From Pseudidiomarina terrestris (GTDB lineage Bacteria > Pseudomonadota > Gammaproteobacteria > Enterobacterales > Alteromonadaceae): a stretch of DNA of 64,000 nt. Position numbers and translations under genes: made by a program. Below are positions 48,728-58,544 of the stretch, piece by piece; position 1 is the first letter of the stretch; each line of letters begins with the position of its first letter. The stretch covers positions 620,001 to 684,000 of the forward strand of contig NZ_JAGGJF010000001.1 in assembly GCF_030466405.1 (NCBI RefSeq), read 5' to 3'. Under the pieces are notes generated by a model. It saw only the letters and a program-made list of their open reading frames with translations. It was not told the origin of the DNA and ran no database searches.

Positions 48728-51225
48728 GCAGCCCCCCACGCTATCGGTAGTAATAAGAAAGACGCGACGCTGCACCAGAAGGTGGCGAGGCTGAAGAGCC
48801 ACAGGGGTTGCAAAACCACCGGCTCATACGGCAGCTCTTTGCTGACGTAGCCGTAACGAACCCGCAGCGCCTGCAGCGCCGTTGCAATCACGCTTATGCT
48901 GCTATGAAAGATAAGGAACATGAGCATCACCAGCAGCACGGCGTCATGGGCTAATTCCGTAATCGCTAATGGTGAAACCAGAGTAACGCCGACTAATAAA
49001 ACAAGGTGTATCGCCCCTGCCGCCGTGACCACCCAGAACCGGGTCTGCAGTCCGGTATCGTCTCCGGCTTTGAGTTGCTTCACCGCCCGACAATACCACC
49101 AGGTCGCAAAGGTCAAGAAAGCTCCGCTCCAGGCCATGACGGGCAGCGAGACCAGCGACTCATCCGGCAATGTCCAGTTCGGTGCCACTGCCCATAAATA
49201 CAACCAGCCAAACAATAACGCTAAAAATAGGGCGCCATCCGCCAGCAAGGTAATCACCATGCCCCACAAGCCGGAACCGTCCAGAGTACGCGATTGTAAT
49301 GGCGCTTCTACAGGCTCTTTATCACCCAGGGGCGCAGCTAGCGGATGCCCGCCATTTTCCCAGCTCCAGCGGAACAGAAAAATGGCTGCCACAATCGTGA
49401 TGACCACAGCAGCCAGATAACTGCGCGTGAGCAGGCTGATACAGACCACCGCAAGGCTGGAAGCAACCAGCAACGGAAGCCATGAGTTGGTCGGCAACAG
49501 CATCACCTCTTTCAGTTTGCCGGTGATGGCATCGGTTCCAAAGGTTTCGCGGCGGCCATGTTCAATCTGCGTTAACCCATGCTCGCCAGCAGGAATGCTC
49601 TGCAACAGCTCAGGGTTATCCCATAACGGATGCCGGCTGTTTATCTCGGGCAGACTAGCAAAGTTGTACATTGTCGGAGGCGTACCGGTGGTCCACTCCA
49701 GCGTGTCCGCATTCCAGGGGTTGTTGCCGGCTTTGCGACCAAAACGAAAGTGCAGCAGCACATCAATAATGATAATGGCAACACCCATGGCAATGACAAA
49801 ACTGCCCACAGAAGAAAGCATATTCAGCCAGTCCCAGCCGAACCCCGTTTCGTAGGTATCGACACGCCTTGGCATGCCCAACAAGCCGGTCAGGTGCATT
49901 AGGAAAAAGGTGGCATTAAAGCCAACAAACACCAAGCCGAAGCCCCAGCGGCCGAGACGTTCTGACGGCATGCGTCCGGAAAAATGAGGCAACCAGTAAT
50001 ACAAGCCGCCGATTAATGGAAACAGCATGCCGCCGACTAATACATAGTGCAGATGCGCAACAACAAAGTGGGTATCGTGAACCTGCCAGTTAAAGGGGAC
50101 CATCGCCAGCATCACGCCGGTGAGTCCGCCCAAGACAAAGACAAACAAAAAGCCAAACACCCATAACATAGGCAGGCTGTAAACGACCCGCCCGGCCCAT
50201 AGAGTCGCCAGCCAGGCGAAAACCTGAATCGCTGTAGGAATGGCCACCAGCATGCTTGCCATTGAGAAAAACGCCTGCGCCAGTTGCGGGATCCCCACGG
50301 TAAACATATGGTGAGCCCAAAGCCCGAAACTGATAAAACCTGTCAGAATCACCGCCATGACAACCCAGCGGTACCCCACCAGCGGACGACCGGTAAACAC
50401 CGGCAAAATAGTAGAGACAATGCCGGCCGCGGGCAGAAAGATGATGTAAACCTCGGGGTGGCCGAACAGCCAGAACAGGTGCTGCCACAGCACAGGATCG
50501 CCGCCAGCGGCTACGTCAAAAAAGGGCATGCCCGCAGCACGTTCCAGCTCCAACAGAATGCTGGCAAGAATTAATGGTGGGAAACCGAAGACAATCATCA
50601 GCGCCGTCACCAGAATATACCAACAGAAAATTGGCATCTTACTGAGTGTCATTCCCGGCGTGCGCGAGCGGAGTATAGCAACGACCAGTTCAATACCTGC
50701 AGACACAGACGATATTTCTACAAAGGTGATACCCAATAACCAAAAGTCCGAGCCGGGCCCCGGCGAAAATTCAGTGCTGCTTAGCGGTGTATACATAAAC
50801 CAGCCGGAACTTGGCGCCATGCCCAGCAGCAGACTCGAAATAACAATGATGCCGCCAAATAAATAACAGTAATACCCGAGGGCTCCAAGGCGCGGAAATA
50901 TCAGGTCCCGGGCACCTATCATTTTCGGGATCAGGTAAATGGCCGCCCCTTCCAGGATAGGAATAGCAAACAGGAACATCATTACGGTGCCATGCATCGT
51001 AAACACCTGACTGTAGACATCAGGATTTAAGAACTCCTGGCCGGGCAACGCGAGCTGCATGCGGATAAGTAGTGCCAGCAGCCCACCTATCAGAAAGAAG
51101 ATTGCGCCTGTTAACATAAATCGGCGCCCGACCGACGTATGGTTAACTGCTGCTAAGGTGCCCCAACCCGGGAGGTTGCGCCAGACTTTATTAAACCGCT
51201 GATGTAAAGCTTCCTGTTCAGTCAT
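48724..51225 (-). CDS. ctaD: Cytochrome c oxidase subunit I fused to subunit III (CtaD-CtaE)
   Basis: The start is taken at ATG 51225 (MTEQEALHQRFNKVW), overlapping the ctaC stop. Residues 1 to about 545 are heme-copper subunit I: TMHGTVMMFLFAIP with a heme ligand, WLFGHPEVYIIFLPAAG with the CuB-Tyr site, LWAHHMFTVG with the two CuB histidines, and HDTHFVVAHLHYVLVGG with heme ligands. Residues about 600-833 are a subunit III-like part (seven-helix pattern) ending in LLPIAWGAA. This joined I-III arrangement is known in some caa3-type oxidases. It reduces oxygen and pumps protons in the inner membrane. Confidence 0.92.
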   Translation of the reverse strand: MTEQEALHQRFNKVWRNLPGWGTLAAVNHTSVGRRFMLTGAIFFLIGGLLALLIRMQLALPGQEFLNPDVYSQVFTMHGTVMMFLFAIPILEGAAIYLIPKMIGARDLIFPRLGALGYYCYLFGGIIVISSLLLGMAPSSGWFMYTPLSSTEFSPGPGSDFWLLGITFVEISSVSAGIELVVAILRSRTPGMTLSKMPIFCWYILVTALMIVFGFPPLILASILLELERAAGMPFFDVAAGGDPVLWQHLFWLFGHPEVYIIFLPAAGIVSTILPVFTGRPLVGYRWVVMAVILTGFISFGLWAHHMFTVGIPQLAQAFFSMASMLVAIPTAIQVFAWLATLWAGRVVYSLPMLWVFGFLFVFVLGGLTGVMLAMVPFNWQVHDTHFVVAHLHYVLVGGMLFPLIGGLYYWLPHFSGRMPSERLGRWGFGLVFVGFNATFFLMHLTGLLGMPRRVDTYETGFGWDWLNMLSSVGSFVIAMGVAIIIIDVLLHFRFGRKAGNNPWNADTLEWTTGTPPTMYNFASLPEINSRHPLWDNPELLQSIPAGEHGLTQIEHGRRETFGTDAITGKLKEVMLLPTNSWLPLLVASSLAVVCISLLTRSYLAAVVITIVAAIFLFRWSWENGGHPLAAPLGDKEPVEAPLQSRTLDGSGLWGMVITLLADGALFLALLFGWLYLWAVAPNWTLPDESLVSLPVMAWSGAFLTFATWWYCRAVKQLKAGDDTGLQTRFWVVTAAGAIHLVLLVGVTLVSPLAITELAHDAVLLVMLMFLIFHSSISVIATALQALRVRYGYVSKELPYEPVVLQPLWLFSLATFWCSVASFLLLPIAWGAA

Positions 51226-51934
51226 TCTTATCAGAGTCCTCCTGCTGTAGTAACCACTCCTCAAAGTCTTCAGCACTATGCGCAATCACTTTAAATTGCA
51301 TCGCGGTGTGCCCCTGACCACAGTACTCTGTGCATAGCCCCCGGTATTCACCGACCTCATCCGCCTCAAGCCGGACCACGTTAGTGCGGCCGGGAATCGC
51401 ATCGATTTTGCCCCCCAGACGCGGCGCCCAGAACGAATGAATAACGTCTTCGCTGGTAATATGGAAGTCGACAGGGGTATTCACCGGAATGTGGATTTCA
51501 TCGGTCAATTCGATCTTGCGCTCCGGGTAAGAAACACGCCAGAACCACTGTCGGGCTTTAACATCGACACGCATCACCTCCCCTTCCTGAAAAGGTAAGG
51601 GCAACAGGCTGTGGCCAATCGGAATGCCAAAGGCGAGCAGTGTCGTGATCGCCACGGTGGGTAAGGCAATGCCACCGGCGATAATCCAGCGGTTCTGCAG
51701 CCGCTGAACTTCGGCGTCGCTGATATCCTTGCTATTACGACGCACCGCAAACACGCACAGCACAATGAGACCGACGAACACCGCCAGCGCGACAATGATC
51801 ATGGCCAAGGTCAGTGGCAGCACCGATCCTGCTGCCGGCCCTGCTGGGTCAAGGGTAGAAAATGCTCCGCTGCAGCCACTTAAAAGCAGCACGGTGGCAG
51901 CGCCAGTAACTTTTGCTATGCTCTTTATGTCCAC
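51218..51934 (-). CDS. ctaC: Cytochrome c oxidase subunit II (CtaC), lipoprotein
   Basis: The 238-residue protein has a lipoprotein signal (LLLSGC), two transmembrane helices and a periplasmic cupredoxin domain with the CuA site: DVIHSFWAPRLGGK carries the first His, and RGLCTEYCGQGHTAMQFKV the two Cys, the second His and Met. It lacks a C-terminal cytochrome c domain, so it is a CuA oxidase subunit fed by soluble or separate cytochrome c. It overlaps ctaD by eight bases, and the preceding membrane gene overlaps its start by ten. Confidence 0.93.
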   Translation of the reverse strand: MDIKSIAKVTGAATVLLLSGCSGAFSTLDPAGPAAGSVLPLTLAMIIVALAVFVGLIVLCVFAVRRNSKDISDAEVQRLQNRWIIAGGIALPTVAITTLLAFGIPIGHSLLPLPFQEGEVMRVDVKARQWFWRVSYPERKIELTDEIHIPVNTPVDFHITSEDVIHSFWAPRLGGKIDAIPGRTNVVRLEADEVGEYRGLCTEYCGQGHTAMQFKVIAHSAEDFEEWLLQQEDSDKND

Positions 51935-52368
51935 GGCATCATCTCCGACAGTTGCGGTTTGGCTAACGCCAACCAGATAACCGTCGTCATTAACAGCATC
52001 AGCACTACAGAAGCCAGTGCGCTCATAAGCCGTAAGTGCTTATATTGCTTACGCTCGGCCCGACGAATTAAAACCCACAGCAATACATGAATCAGCGCCA
52101 CACTACTGACCAGTGTCAACTTCGCGATGAACCAGAATTCGCTGGTTTGATTGAACAGGAAAGCCATGGCGCCCGAGACGATAGCAACCAGCGCCGCCGG
52201 GGTGGCTATATAGGTAAAGACGAAACGTGCGGCCGAATCATGACTGCCAGAGCTGCTCTCAAACTCATCGTCTGCTCTACTCGCTCCGGCCAGCATCACA
52301 GGAATATATAAAATTCCTGCCCCCCACATTAATAAAGCGATGATATGAAGTAATAAGAGCCATATCAC
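51925..52368 (-). CDS. CopD/HemJ-like membrane protein
   Basis: The 147-residue protein has four hydrophobic segments: LLLHIIALLMWGAGILYIPVML with a His and Trp pattern typical of CopD/DUF2269/HemJ-like proteins, a loop DDEFESSSGSH, FTYIATPAALVAIVSGAMAF and two later helices. It leads the oxidase operon and overlaps ctaC by ten bases. Roles in heme or copper supply would fit, but the sequence does not decide among the related families. Confidence 0.65.
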   Translation of the reverse strand: MIWLLLLHIIALLMWGAGILYIPVMLAGASRADDEFESSSGSHDSAARFVFTYIATPAALVAIVSGAMAFLFNQTSEFWFIAKLTLVSSVALIHVLLWVLIRRAERKQYKHLRLMSALASVVLMLLMTTVIWLALAKPQLSEMMPWT

Positions 52369-52625
52369 GTGTTAGCACTCCCTTCGCGCTGGCGTTGTCC
52401 CCAAACCTTAAACGATTCGACTTTTTAGTTTTTTTTCATACAAAACAGTACTTAGCTTTGCAGGCAAAACCTATTTTTGCAAGTTGACACCTTGGTGCTA
52501 AGCTGACTCTCCTTGCCCCCTGCAGGCGTCTCACATCGGACGAAAAATGAAGGCTCCACATATAGTTATCCATTCAGACGAGCGCGTGATAAAGTTAATC
52601 CTTTCAAGCTTAGGGAGTGCAATAG

Positions 52626-53900
52626 ATGGATTCTCAGGTAAATCAAGAATTGTTCGAGCTTGCCGTAGAGCAGGCCTACGATTCTGTTTTGATCACCACC
52701 GCAGAGCTTGATCTTCCCGGTCCCCAAATTATTTACGCCAACGATGCTTTTTGTAAAAAGACCGGCTACAGCCGGGAAGAGCTGATCGGCAAAACTCCCC
52801 GCATTCTGCAAGGCCCGCTAACGGATCGCGGCGTTCTGCAGCGGCTTCGGCAGAATCTGGAAAACGGCACCAGGTTTGAAGATTCAACGGTGAACTACCG
52901 TAAAGATGGCTCGACCTATGTGGTTCATTGGAGCATTAGCCCAATGCGCGACAACGAGGGCAAAATTACTCATTTTGTCTCGGTGCAACGAGATGTGACG
53001 CAGACAGTGCAGCTGGAACACTTTAACCAACGCTTATTGGAGCATCTGGCTGAGGGAGTTATTGGCATCAATCACGAAGGTCAATGTACGTTCGTAAATC
53101 CGTCCGCGATAAGGATCCTCGGTTTTCCTGATGAAGACACACTCATTGGCCGTTGCAGTCACGACGTCATTCACCATTCCCATGCTGATGGCAGCGCGTA
53201 CCCTAAATCTGAATGTCCGATCCATCAAATGCTGCACGACGGCGTAGCACCCGAACCCTGGCGTGACTATTTCTGGTCCTATTCTGACAAACCTGTCCCC
53301 GTCGAAGTCTCTGCCACGCCCATGCGCTACAATAGTGACCCGGTGTTTGGTGGGGTTTTTATCTTCCGTGATATTTCCGAACAATTGGAGCTTGAGCAGC
53401 AGCTGCATAAAGCCGCAAGTCACGATCAGTTAACAGGCACTTATAACCGCCGCTTCGGCGACCATGTGCTGGGCAAGGAGTATGCCCGGGTAGAGCGGGA
53501 GGAAAGCCAGGTCGCGGTGATTCTCGCTGACATTGATCACTTCAAAGACATTAATGACACATTTGGCCACCTGGTTGGCGATCAGATTCTAAAGCAATTC
53601 ACCGAAGTCCTGCAGTCGCGCTTACGTGCTATGGATTCCCTGATACGCTGGGGCGGCGAAGAATTTTTAATCGTGCTGCCCGATACCGATCTCAAAGGTG
53701 CACAGACACTTGCTGAAGATCTCTGTCAGGCGATTGAAAATCACCATTTCGAGGCTGATGTTGACCGCCTAACAGCTTCATTTGGCGTGAGTTTATTGCG
53801 CGCAGCGGGTTCTATCGAAGCCTCCATTAAACAAGCCGATCAGGCACTTTATGCAGCCAAACAAAGTGGTCGTAACTGCGTTATTGCTGAATCGTCATAA
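52626..53900 (+). CDS. PAS-PAS-GGDEF diguanylate cyclase
   Basis: The 424-residue soluble protein has a PAS domain (about 10-125, NDAFCKKTGYSREELIGKTPRILQG; LOV-like but without the reactive Cys), a second PAS with PAC (about 130-250) and a GGDEF domain (about 255-420) with RWGGEEFLIVL, an intact GGEEF active site. A primary inhibitory RxxD site is not obvious. It should make c-di-GMP in response to a ligand or redox signal. The start has GGGAG just upstream. It faces the katG-egt unit and is followed by its promoter. Confidence 0.9.
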   Translation: MDSQVNQELFELAVEQAYDSVLITTAELDLPGPQIIYANDAFCKKTGYSREELIGKTPRILQGPLTDRGVLQRLRQNLENGTRFEDSTVNYRKDGSTYVVHWSISPMRDNEGKITHFVSVQRDVTQTVQLEHFNQRLLEHLAEGVIGINHEGQCTFVNPSAIRILGFPDEDTLIGRCSHDVIHHSHADGSAYPKSECPIHQMLHDGVAPEPWRDYFWSYSDKPVPVEVSATPMRYNSDPVFGGVFIFRDISEQLELEQQLHKAASHDQLTGTYNRRFGDHVLGKEYARVEREESQVAVILADIDHFKDINDTFGHLVGDQILKQFTEVLQSRLRAMDSLIRWGGEEFLIVLPDTDLKGAQTLAEDLCQAIENHHFEADVDRLTASFGVSLLRAAGSIEASIKQADQALYAAKQSGRNCVIAESS

Positions 53901-53950
53901 TGCCTTTTTTTCACTTTGGACGTGCCGGCTTCCTCTTTGCAACCATGGGA

Positions 53951-53996
53951 TTGGATACCGAGTTGATCTCTGGCTATAGTTAGACTCGTATAGTCT
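53951..53996 (+). promoter_or_regulatory. Candidate katG promoter with small inverted repeat
   Basis: TTGGAT and TATAGT are 18 bases apart; right after them AGACT-N5-AGTCT forms an inverted repeat (53982-53996). An OxyR site would be expected here, but the match to its ATAG/CTAT pattern is too poor to claim. Confidence 0.4.
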
Positions 53997-54046
53997 GTTA
54001 GTAGACAGACAACTCGATTTTTAAAGTCCAAGTCAAGGAGGTACAT

Positions 54047-56245
54047 GTGTCTGACCAGGAGCCAAAACGACAAGAGTGGGGTGCGCGCACCACGCCCCGT
54101 TTGCAAGGCAACGAACATTGGTGGCCCGACCAACTCAATCTAAATATTTTGCATCAAAAGCATCCCGACTCCAGCCCTTTTGGTCCAGACTTCAGCTACG
54201 CCGACGCTTTCGCTGAAATTGACGTCGACCAACTCAGTGCTGATGTCGATGCCTTAATGACCGACTCCCAGGACTGGTGGCCGGCCGACTGGGGCCACTA
54301 CGGTCCTTTCTTTATTCGCATGTCCTGGCACGCCGCAGGTACCTATCGCGCCGTAGACGGCCGCGGTGGCGGCGGCACTGGGGCACAACGTTTTGCCCCC
54401 CTCAACAGCTGGCCTGACAATGGCAATCTCGACAAAGCAAGGCGCCTACTCTGGCCGATCAAACAAAAATACGGTGAGAAAATCTCCTGGGCCGATTTGA
54501 TGGTCTTCGCCGGTAACCGCGCTTTGGAAACCATGGGCTTTCGTACCTTTGGTTTCGGCTTCGGTCGCGCTGATATCTGGGCGCCGGAAGACGATATTTA
54601 CTGGGGACCCGAGACCGAGTGGCTGGCGACCCAAGACGAGCGCTACACCGGCAGTTTCGAAGACGGTAACCGAGTTCTCGATAACCCTCTCGCAGCGGTT
54701 CAGATGGGCCTGATTTACGTGAACCCAGAAGGTCCTAACGGTGTCCCTGACGCGCTGAAATCCGCTCAGGATGTGCGTGAAACATTTGCTCGTATGGGTA
54801 TGAATGATCGCGAAACCGTCGCACTTACCGTTGGGGGTCATACCTTCGGCAAAATGCATGGCCGCGGCAAAGAAGAGATGGTAGGTGAAGCTCCCGAAGC
54901 CGCCAAGATCCATCAGCAAGGTTTTGGCTGGGCCAACAAGAATGAAACTGGTCTGGGAGAATACACTGTCACCTCAGGCCTTGAAGGCGCATGGACACCG
55001 ACGCCAACCAAGTGGGATAACTCCTACCTGGAGACCATTTTTGCGCACCAGTGGGAAGTGAAGAAATCACCCGCCGGCGCCAATCAGTGGGAACCTGTTG
55101 AAGTGAAAGAGGGTTACTGGGTGCCCGATGCTCATGTTGAAGGCCGCAAAAATCCACCTGTCATGACCACCGCTGATATGGCCATGATCACTGACCCTGA
55201 CTATCTCGAAATTTCAAAAGAGTTTCATGCCAATCCTGATGTACTCGCCGATGAGTTTGCCCGCGCCTGGTACAAGCTACTCCATCGTGACATGGGTCCA
55301 CGCGACCGCTACCTCGGCTCGCAGGTTCCTGACGAAGTTCTGATCTGGCAGGACCCTGTTCCTGAACATGAGGGGCCGCTGGTGAACGATGAGCAGATCG
55401 CAAGCCTGAAGCAGAACATTGCCGACTCGGGTCTTACCGCGAAGGAACTGGTAACCACTGCCTGGGCGTCAGCCTGCACCTATCGTCAGACCGACCATCG
55501 TGGTGGTGCGAATGGCGCGCGCATCCGACTTGCGCCGCAGGTCAGCTGGGACATTAATAAGCAATCCGGTGTCACCGATGTCATCGACCGTCTGGAGCAA
55601 CTAAAAGACGCTAGTGATGCCAATATTTCGCTGGCAGACATGATTGTGCTCGGCGGTAGCGTGGGAGTCGAAATGGCTGCCAAGGCCGCTGGACACAGTA
55701 TTGAGGTGCCCTTTACCCCGGGTCGCACCGATGCCAGTCAGGATATGACCGAGGTCGATACGCATGCGTACCTGGAGCCTCGCCATGATGCGTTCCGCAA
55801 TTACTTGCAGAAGCAAGCAAGCTCAATCCCCGCCGAACACCTGATGGTTGATCGGGCATTTTTGCTCAATCTCAGCGTTCCGCAGATGACCGCACTGCTC
55901 GGCGGTATGCGCGCCATCGGCGCCAATGCCGGTGACAATCAGGACGGCATTCTTACCGATCGCGAGGGTCAACTGAGCAACGATTTCTTTGTGAACCTGG
56001 TCGACATGGGTACCGTCTGGGAGCCGATCGATGATAATGAAGAACGCTTTGAAGGTCGGATCCGTGCCAGCGGCGAAGCAAAGTGGACGGCGACACGGGT
56101 TGATCTCATTTATGGTTCAAACTCACAGTTGCGCGCCATCGCCGAAGAGTTTGCTGCGCATGGCGGCGAGCAGAAAATGCTGGATCACTTCGTCAAAGGC
56201 TGGGTAAAGGTCATGGAGAATGACCGCTTCGACCTGCATCGTTAA
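54047..56245 (+). CDS. katG: Catalase-peroxidase KatG
   Basis: The start is a GTG (AAGGAGG seven bases upstream); an ATG two bases earlier is out of frame. The 732-residue protein has the duplicated class I peroxidase structure. The active site is [11 protein letters not shown] (Arg, Trp and distal His), the proximal heme His is in [12 protein letters not shown], and [13 protein letters not shown] contributes the Tyr that, with Trp and Met, forms the cross-linked adduct needed for catalase activity. It removes hydrogen peroxide in the cytoplasm. It is followed by egtB after about 60 bases, giving a joined peroxide and thiol defence unit. Confidence 0.97.
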   Translation: MSDQEPKRQEWGARTTPRLQGNEHWWPDQLNLNILHQKHPDSSPFGPDFSYADAFAEIDVDQLSADVDALMTDSQDWWPADWGHYGPFFIRMSWHAAGTYRAVDGRGGGGTGAQRFAPLNSWPDNGNLDKARRLLWPIKQKYGEKISWADLMVFAGNRALETMGFRTFGFGFGRADIWAPEDDIYWGPETEWLATQDERYTGSFEDGNRVLDNPLAAVQMGLIYVNPEGPNGVPDALKSAQDVRETFARMGMNDRETVALTVGGHTFGKMHGRGKEEMVGEAPEAAKIHQQGFGWANKNETGLGEYTVTSGLEGAWTPTPTKWDNSYLETIFAHQWEVKKSPAGANQWEPVEVKEGYWVPDAHVEGRKNPPVMTTADMAMITDPDYLEISKEFHANPDVLADEFARAWYKLLHRDMGPRDRYLGSQVPDEVLIWQDPVPEHEGPLVNDEQIASLKQNIADSGLTAKELVTTAWASACTYRQTDHRGGANGARIRLAPQVSWDINKQSGVTDVIDRLEQLKDASDANISLADMIVLGGSVGVEMAAKAAGHSIEVPFTPGRTDASQDMTEVDTHAYLEPRHDAFRNYLQKQASSIPAEHLMVDRAFLLNLSVPQMTALLGGMRAIGANAGDNQDGILTDREGQLSNDFFVNLVDMGTVWEPIDDNEERFEGRIRASGEAKWTATRVDLIYGSNSQLRAIAEEFAAHGGEQKMLDHFVKGWVKVMENDRFDLHR

Positions 56246-56307
56246 TTGGTGCACAAGAAAATTATGCAGACTTAGCGAATCCACTTGCAGTACAGGAGGT
56301 TTAGCCG

Positions 56308-57579
56308 ATGCCAAATGTTGCAGCATCCTTTGCTTCGGACGGCGCGCCCGATGAGCCAATTTTGGCGCAGTACGAGCGTGTCCGTGCGCAAAGTATGGGC
56401 CTGATCAAGGGACTCAGTGCAGAAGACATGATGTTGCAGTCTATGCCCGACGCGAGCCCGACCAAATGGCATCTTGCGCATACCTCCTGGTTTTTTGAAA
56501 CCTTCTTACTGCAGCCCCACCTGACTGGCTATCAGTCCTTTGACGATGCCTATCAGTATTTATTTAATTCCTACTATGACACGGTCGGCGAGCGCCATCC
56601 GCGGCCTCAACGTGGTTTGCTGTCGCGCCCGTCATTAGAGGAGGTCATCGCTTATCGGCATCATGTCGATGAGGCCATGCAGCAGTTACTTCACACAACC
56701 GATGCCGAGATTGAGGCTGCAGTGACCATTGGCTTGCACCATGAAATGCAGCATCAGGAACTGCTGCAAACTGACATTAAACATGCGTTATCGCTGAATC
56801 CCTACGCGTTACCCACGTCCAATACTACTCGTGCGCCTTCGCGAACCCCGGACAGTGCTGACTTCGTTGAGTTTGAAGGCGGTTTGTCCTGGCTGGGCAC
56901 TAACGCAGAGTCGAGTTTTGCCTACGATTGCGAACAGCCCCGCCACCAGGTGTTTGTCCCTGATTTCAGCCTTTGTGAACGGCTGGTGACCAATGCCGAA
57001 TGGCTGGAGTTCATGGCCGACAATGGCTATCAACGGCCCAAGCTCTGGCTCTCCGATGGCTGGGCAACTGCGCAACAAGAGAACTGGCAAGCCCCATTGT
57101 ACTGGCACCGGCAGGATAGCCAGTGGTGGACCATAGCCGGACAGCAACGACGCCCATTGGATCCGAACGCACCGGTCTGTCATATTAGCTATTATGAAGC
57201 CGACGCATTTGCGCGCTGGCGTGGTTGCCGCTTACCCACCGAGTTCGAATGGGAACATGCCGCCCGTGCTATGGATTTAAAGGGGCATTTTTTAGAATCC
57301 GGCCATTCACTACCCCAGCCAGCAACTAGCCAAGCTAAGGGTCTTAAACAAATGTTTGGCGATGCCTGGGAGTGGACGCAAAGTCCGTTTACTCCCTATC
57401 CAGGCTTCAAGACGCCGGAGGGCGCGCTGGCTGAATACAATGGCAAGTTTATGGCCAATCAGTGGGTCCTGCGGGGCGGTTCATGCGCCACCGCAGCGCA
57501 GCAGATGCGGCTGACCTACAGAAACTTCTTCTATGCGCATCAGCGCTGGCAGTTTACCAGCCTGCGTTTAGCAAAATAA
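56308..57579 (+). CDS. egtB: Ergothioneine sulfoxide synthase EgtB
   Basis: The 423-residue protein has an N-terminal DinB-like helical domain with the iron-binding His set KWHLAHTSWFFETF and LHHEMQHQELL, and a C-terminal formylglycine-generating-type fold (about 190-423; GCRLPTEFEWEHAAR, GDAWEWTQSPF, VLRGGSCAT). It joins a cysteine-type thiol to hercynine with oxygen. AGGAGG stands ten bases upstream. EgtD follows after 22 bases. Whether it takes cysteine or gamma-glutamylcysteine cannot be told here. Confidence 0.93.
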   Translation: MPNVAASFASDGAPDEPILAQYERVRAQSMGLIKGLSAEDMMLQSMPDASPTKWHLAHTSWFFETFLLQPHLTGYQSFDDAYQYLFNSYYDTVGERHPRPQRGLLSRPSLEEVIAYRHHVDEAMQQLLHTTDAEIEAAVTIGLHHEMQHQELLQTDIKHALSLNPYALPTSNTTRAPSRTPDSADFVEFEGGLSWLGTNAESSFAYDCEQPRHQVFVPDFSLCERLVTNAEWLEFMADNGYQRPKLWLSDGWATAQQENWQAPLYWHRQDSQWWTIAGQQRRPLDPNAPVCHISYYEADAFARWRGCRLPTEFEWEHAARAMDLKGHFLESGHSLPQPATSQAKGLKQMFGDAWEWTQSPFTPYPGFKTPEGALAEYNGKFMANQWVLRGGSCATAAQQMRLTYRNFFYAHQRWQFTSLRLAK

Positions 57580-57601
57580 CAACAAAGAGCCAGGATAAGT
57601 T

Positions 57602-58543
57602 ATGGACCACGTGTTTTTACAGGATGTTTTGGCGGGCTTACGACTGCCGCAAAAAGCGCTGCCGCCTAAATACTTTTATGACCAGCAAGGGTCAGCTTAT
57701 TTTGATCAAATTTGTCAGCTCGATGAATATTATCCCTACCGTACCGAGCTGGGCTTATTGCCAGAAGTGGCGCGCGAACTAAAGCACTATTTTGAGCGTG
57801 CCTCAGTGAGCAGTCTTCAACTGGTCGAATTCGGCGCCGGCTCGCTGCATAAAGTTAAGCCCGTGCTGGAAGAGCTCAGCATGGTAGACGAATTTGTTGC
57901 GCTGGATATTTCCGGAGAGCATTTAAAAGAAGCCTCATCGGATCTAGCTGAGGCTTTTCCACAGCTGACCATCAAGGTTGTACAGGGTGACTTTACCCAA
58001 CCGATGCAGATGGAGCTGTCATCCGCGACACCCATGGGGTTTTTCCCGGGTTCGACCATCGGTAATTTCGAACCAGAGGAAGCCGTTGAGTTTCTCTGCA
58101 ACGCGGGGACAACCCTCGGTGAAGAAAGCTATCTACTGCTCGGTGTAGATACCAAAAAAGATCGCGCCATCCTTGAGCCTGCCTACAATGACAGTAAAGG
58201 CGTAACAGCGCTGTTCAACAAAAATATTTTAACCCGTATCAACCGTGAACTTGATGGCAATTTCGATTTAGATCAGTTTGAGCATACTGCCATTTATAAT
58301 CAGCAGCTTGGCCGTATTGAAATGCATTTACGCAGCCTCACCAAGCAGGAAGTCTCCATCGCTGGCGAGCGATTTCAGTTTGCCGAAGGCGAAACTATTC
58401 ATACAGAGAACTCCTATAAATACCATCCGGAAGAATTCGAACGGCTGGCCAGCCGCGCAGGCTGGTCGCCTGAGTCTGTCTGGCTCGCTGCGGACGGTAT
58501 CTTCGCAATTATGTTGCTACGTCGCTCAGCTGCAGGGCGTTGA
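57602..58543 (+). CDS. egtD: L-histidine N-alpha-methyltransferase EgtD
   Basis: The 313-residue SAM-dependent methyltransferase trimethylates histidine to hercynine. Signatures are LPPKYFYDQQGSAYFDQI, EYYPYRTE, LVEFGAGSLHKV with the SAM-binding loop, FFPGSTIGNFEPEEA, LLLGVDTKKD and ETIHTENSYKY. Length is normal for the family. Only egtB and egtD are visible here; the C-S lyase EgtE and the egtA/egtC genes of mycobacteria are not, so the last step must be encoded elsewhere. It converges with the GAF-GGDEF-EAL gene, one base between stops. Confidence 0.95.
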   Translation: MDHVFLQDVLAGLRLPQKALPPKYFYDQQGSAYFDQICQLDEYYPYRTELGLLPEVARELKHYFERASVSSLQLVEFGAGSLHKVKPVLEELSMVDEFVALDISGEHLKEASSDLAEAFPQLTIKVVQGDFTQPMQMELSSATPMGFFPGSTIGNFEPEEAVEFLCNAGTTLGEESYLLLGVDTKKDRAILEPAYNDSKGVTALFNKNILTRINRELDGNFDLDQFEHTAIYNQQLGRIEMHLRSLTKQEVSIAGERFQFAEGETIHTENSYKYHPEEFERLASRAGWSPESVWLAADGIFAIMLLRRSAAGR

Positions 58544-58544
58544 T

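Noticed and set aside
53970-54000. OxyR binding site before katG
   Set aside because: Only one of the expected ATAG/CTAT elements matches; too weak to report as a site.
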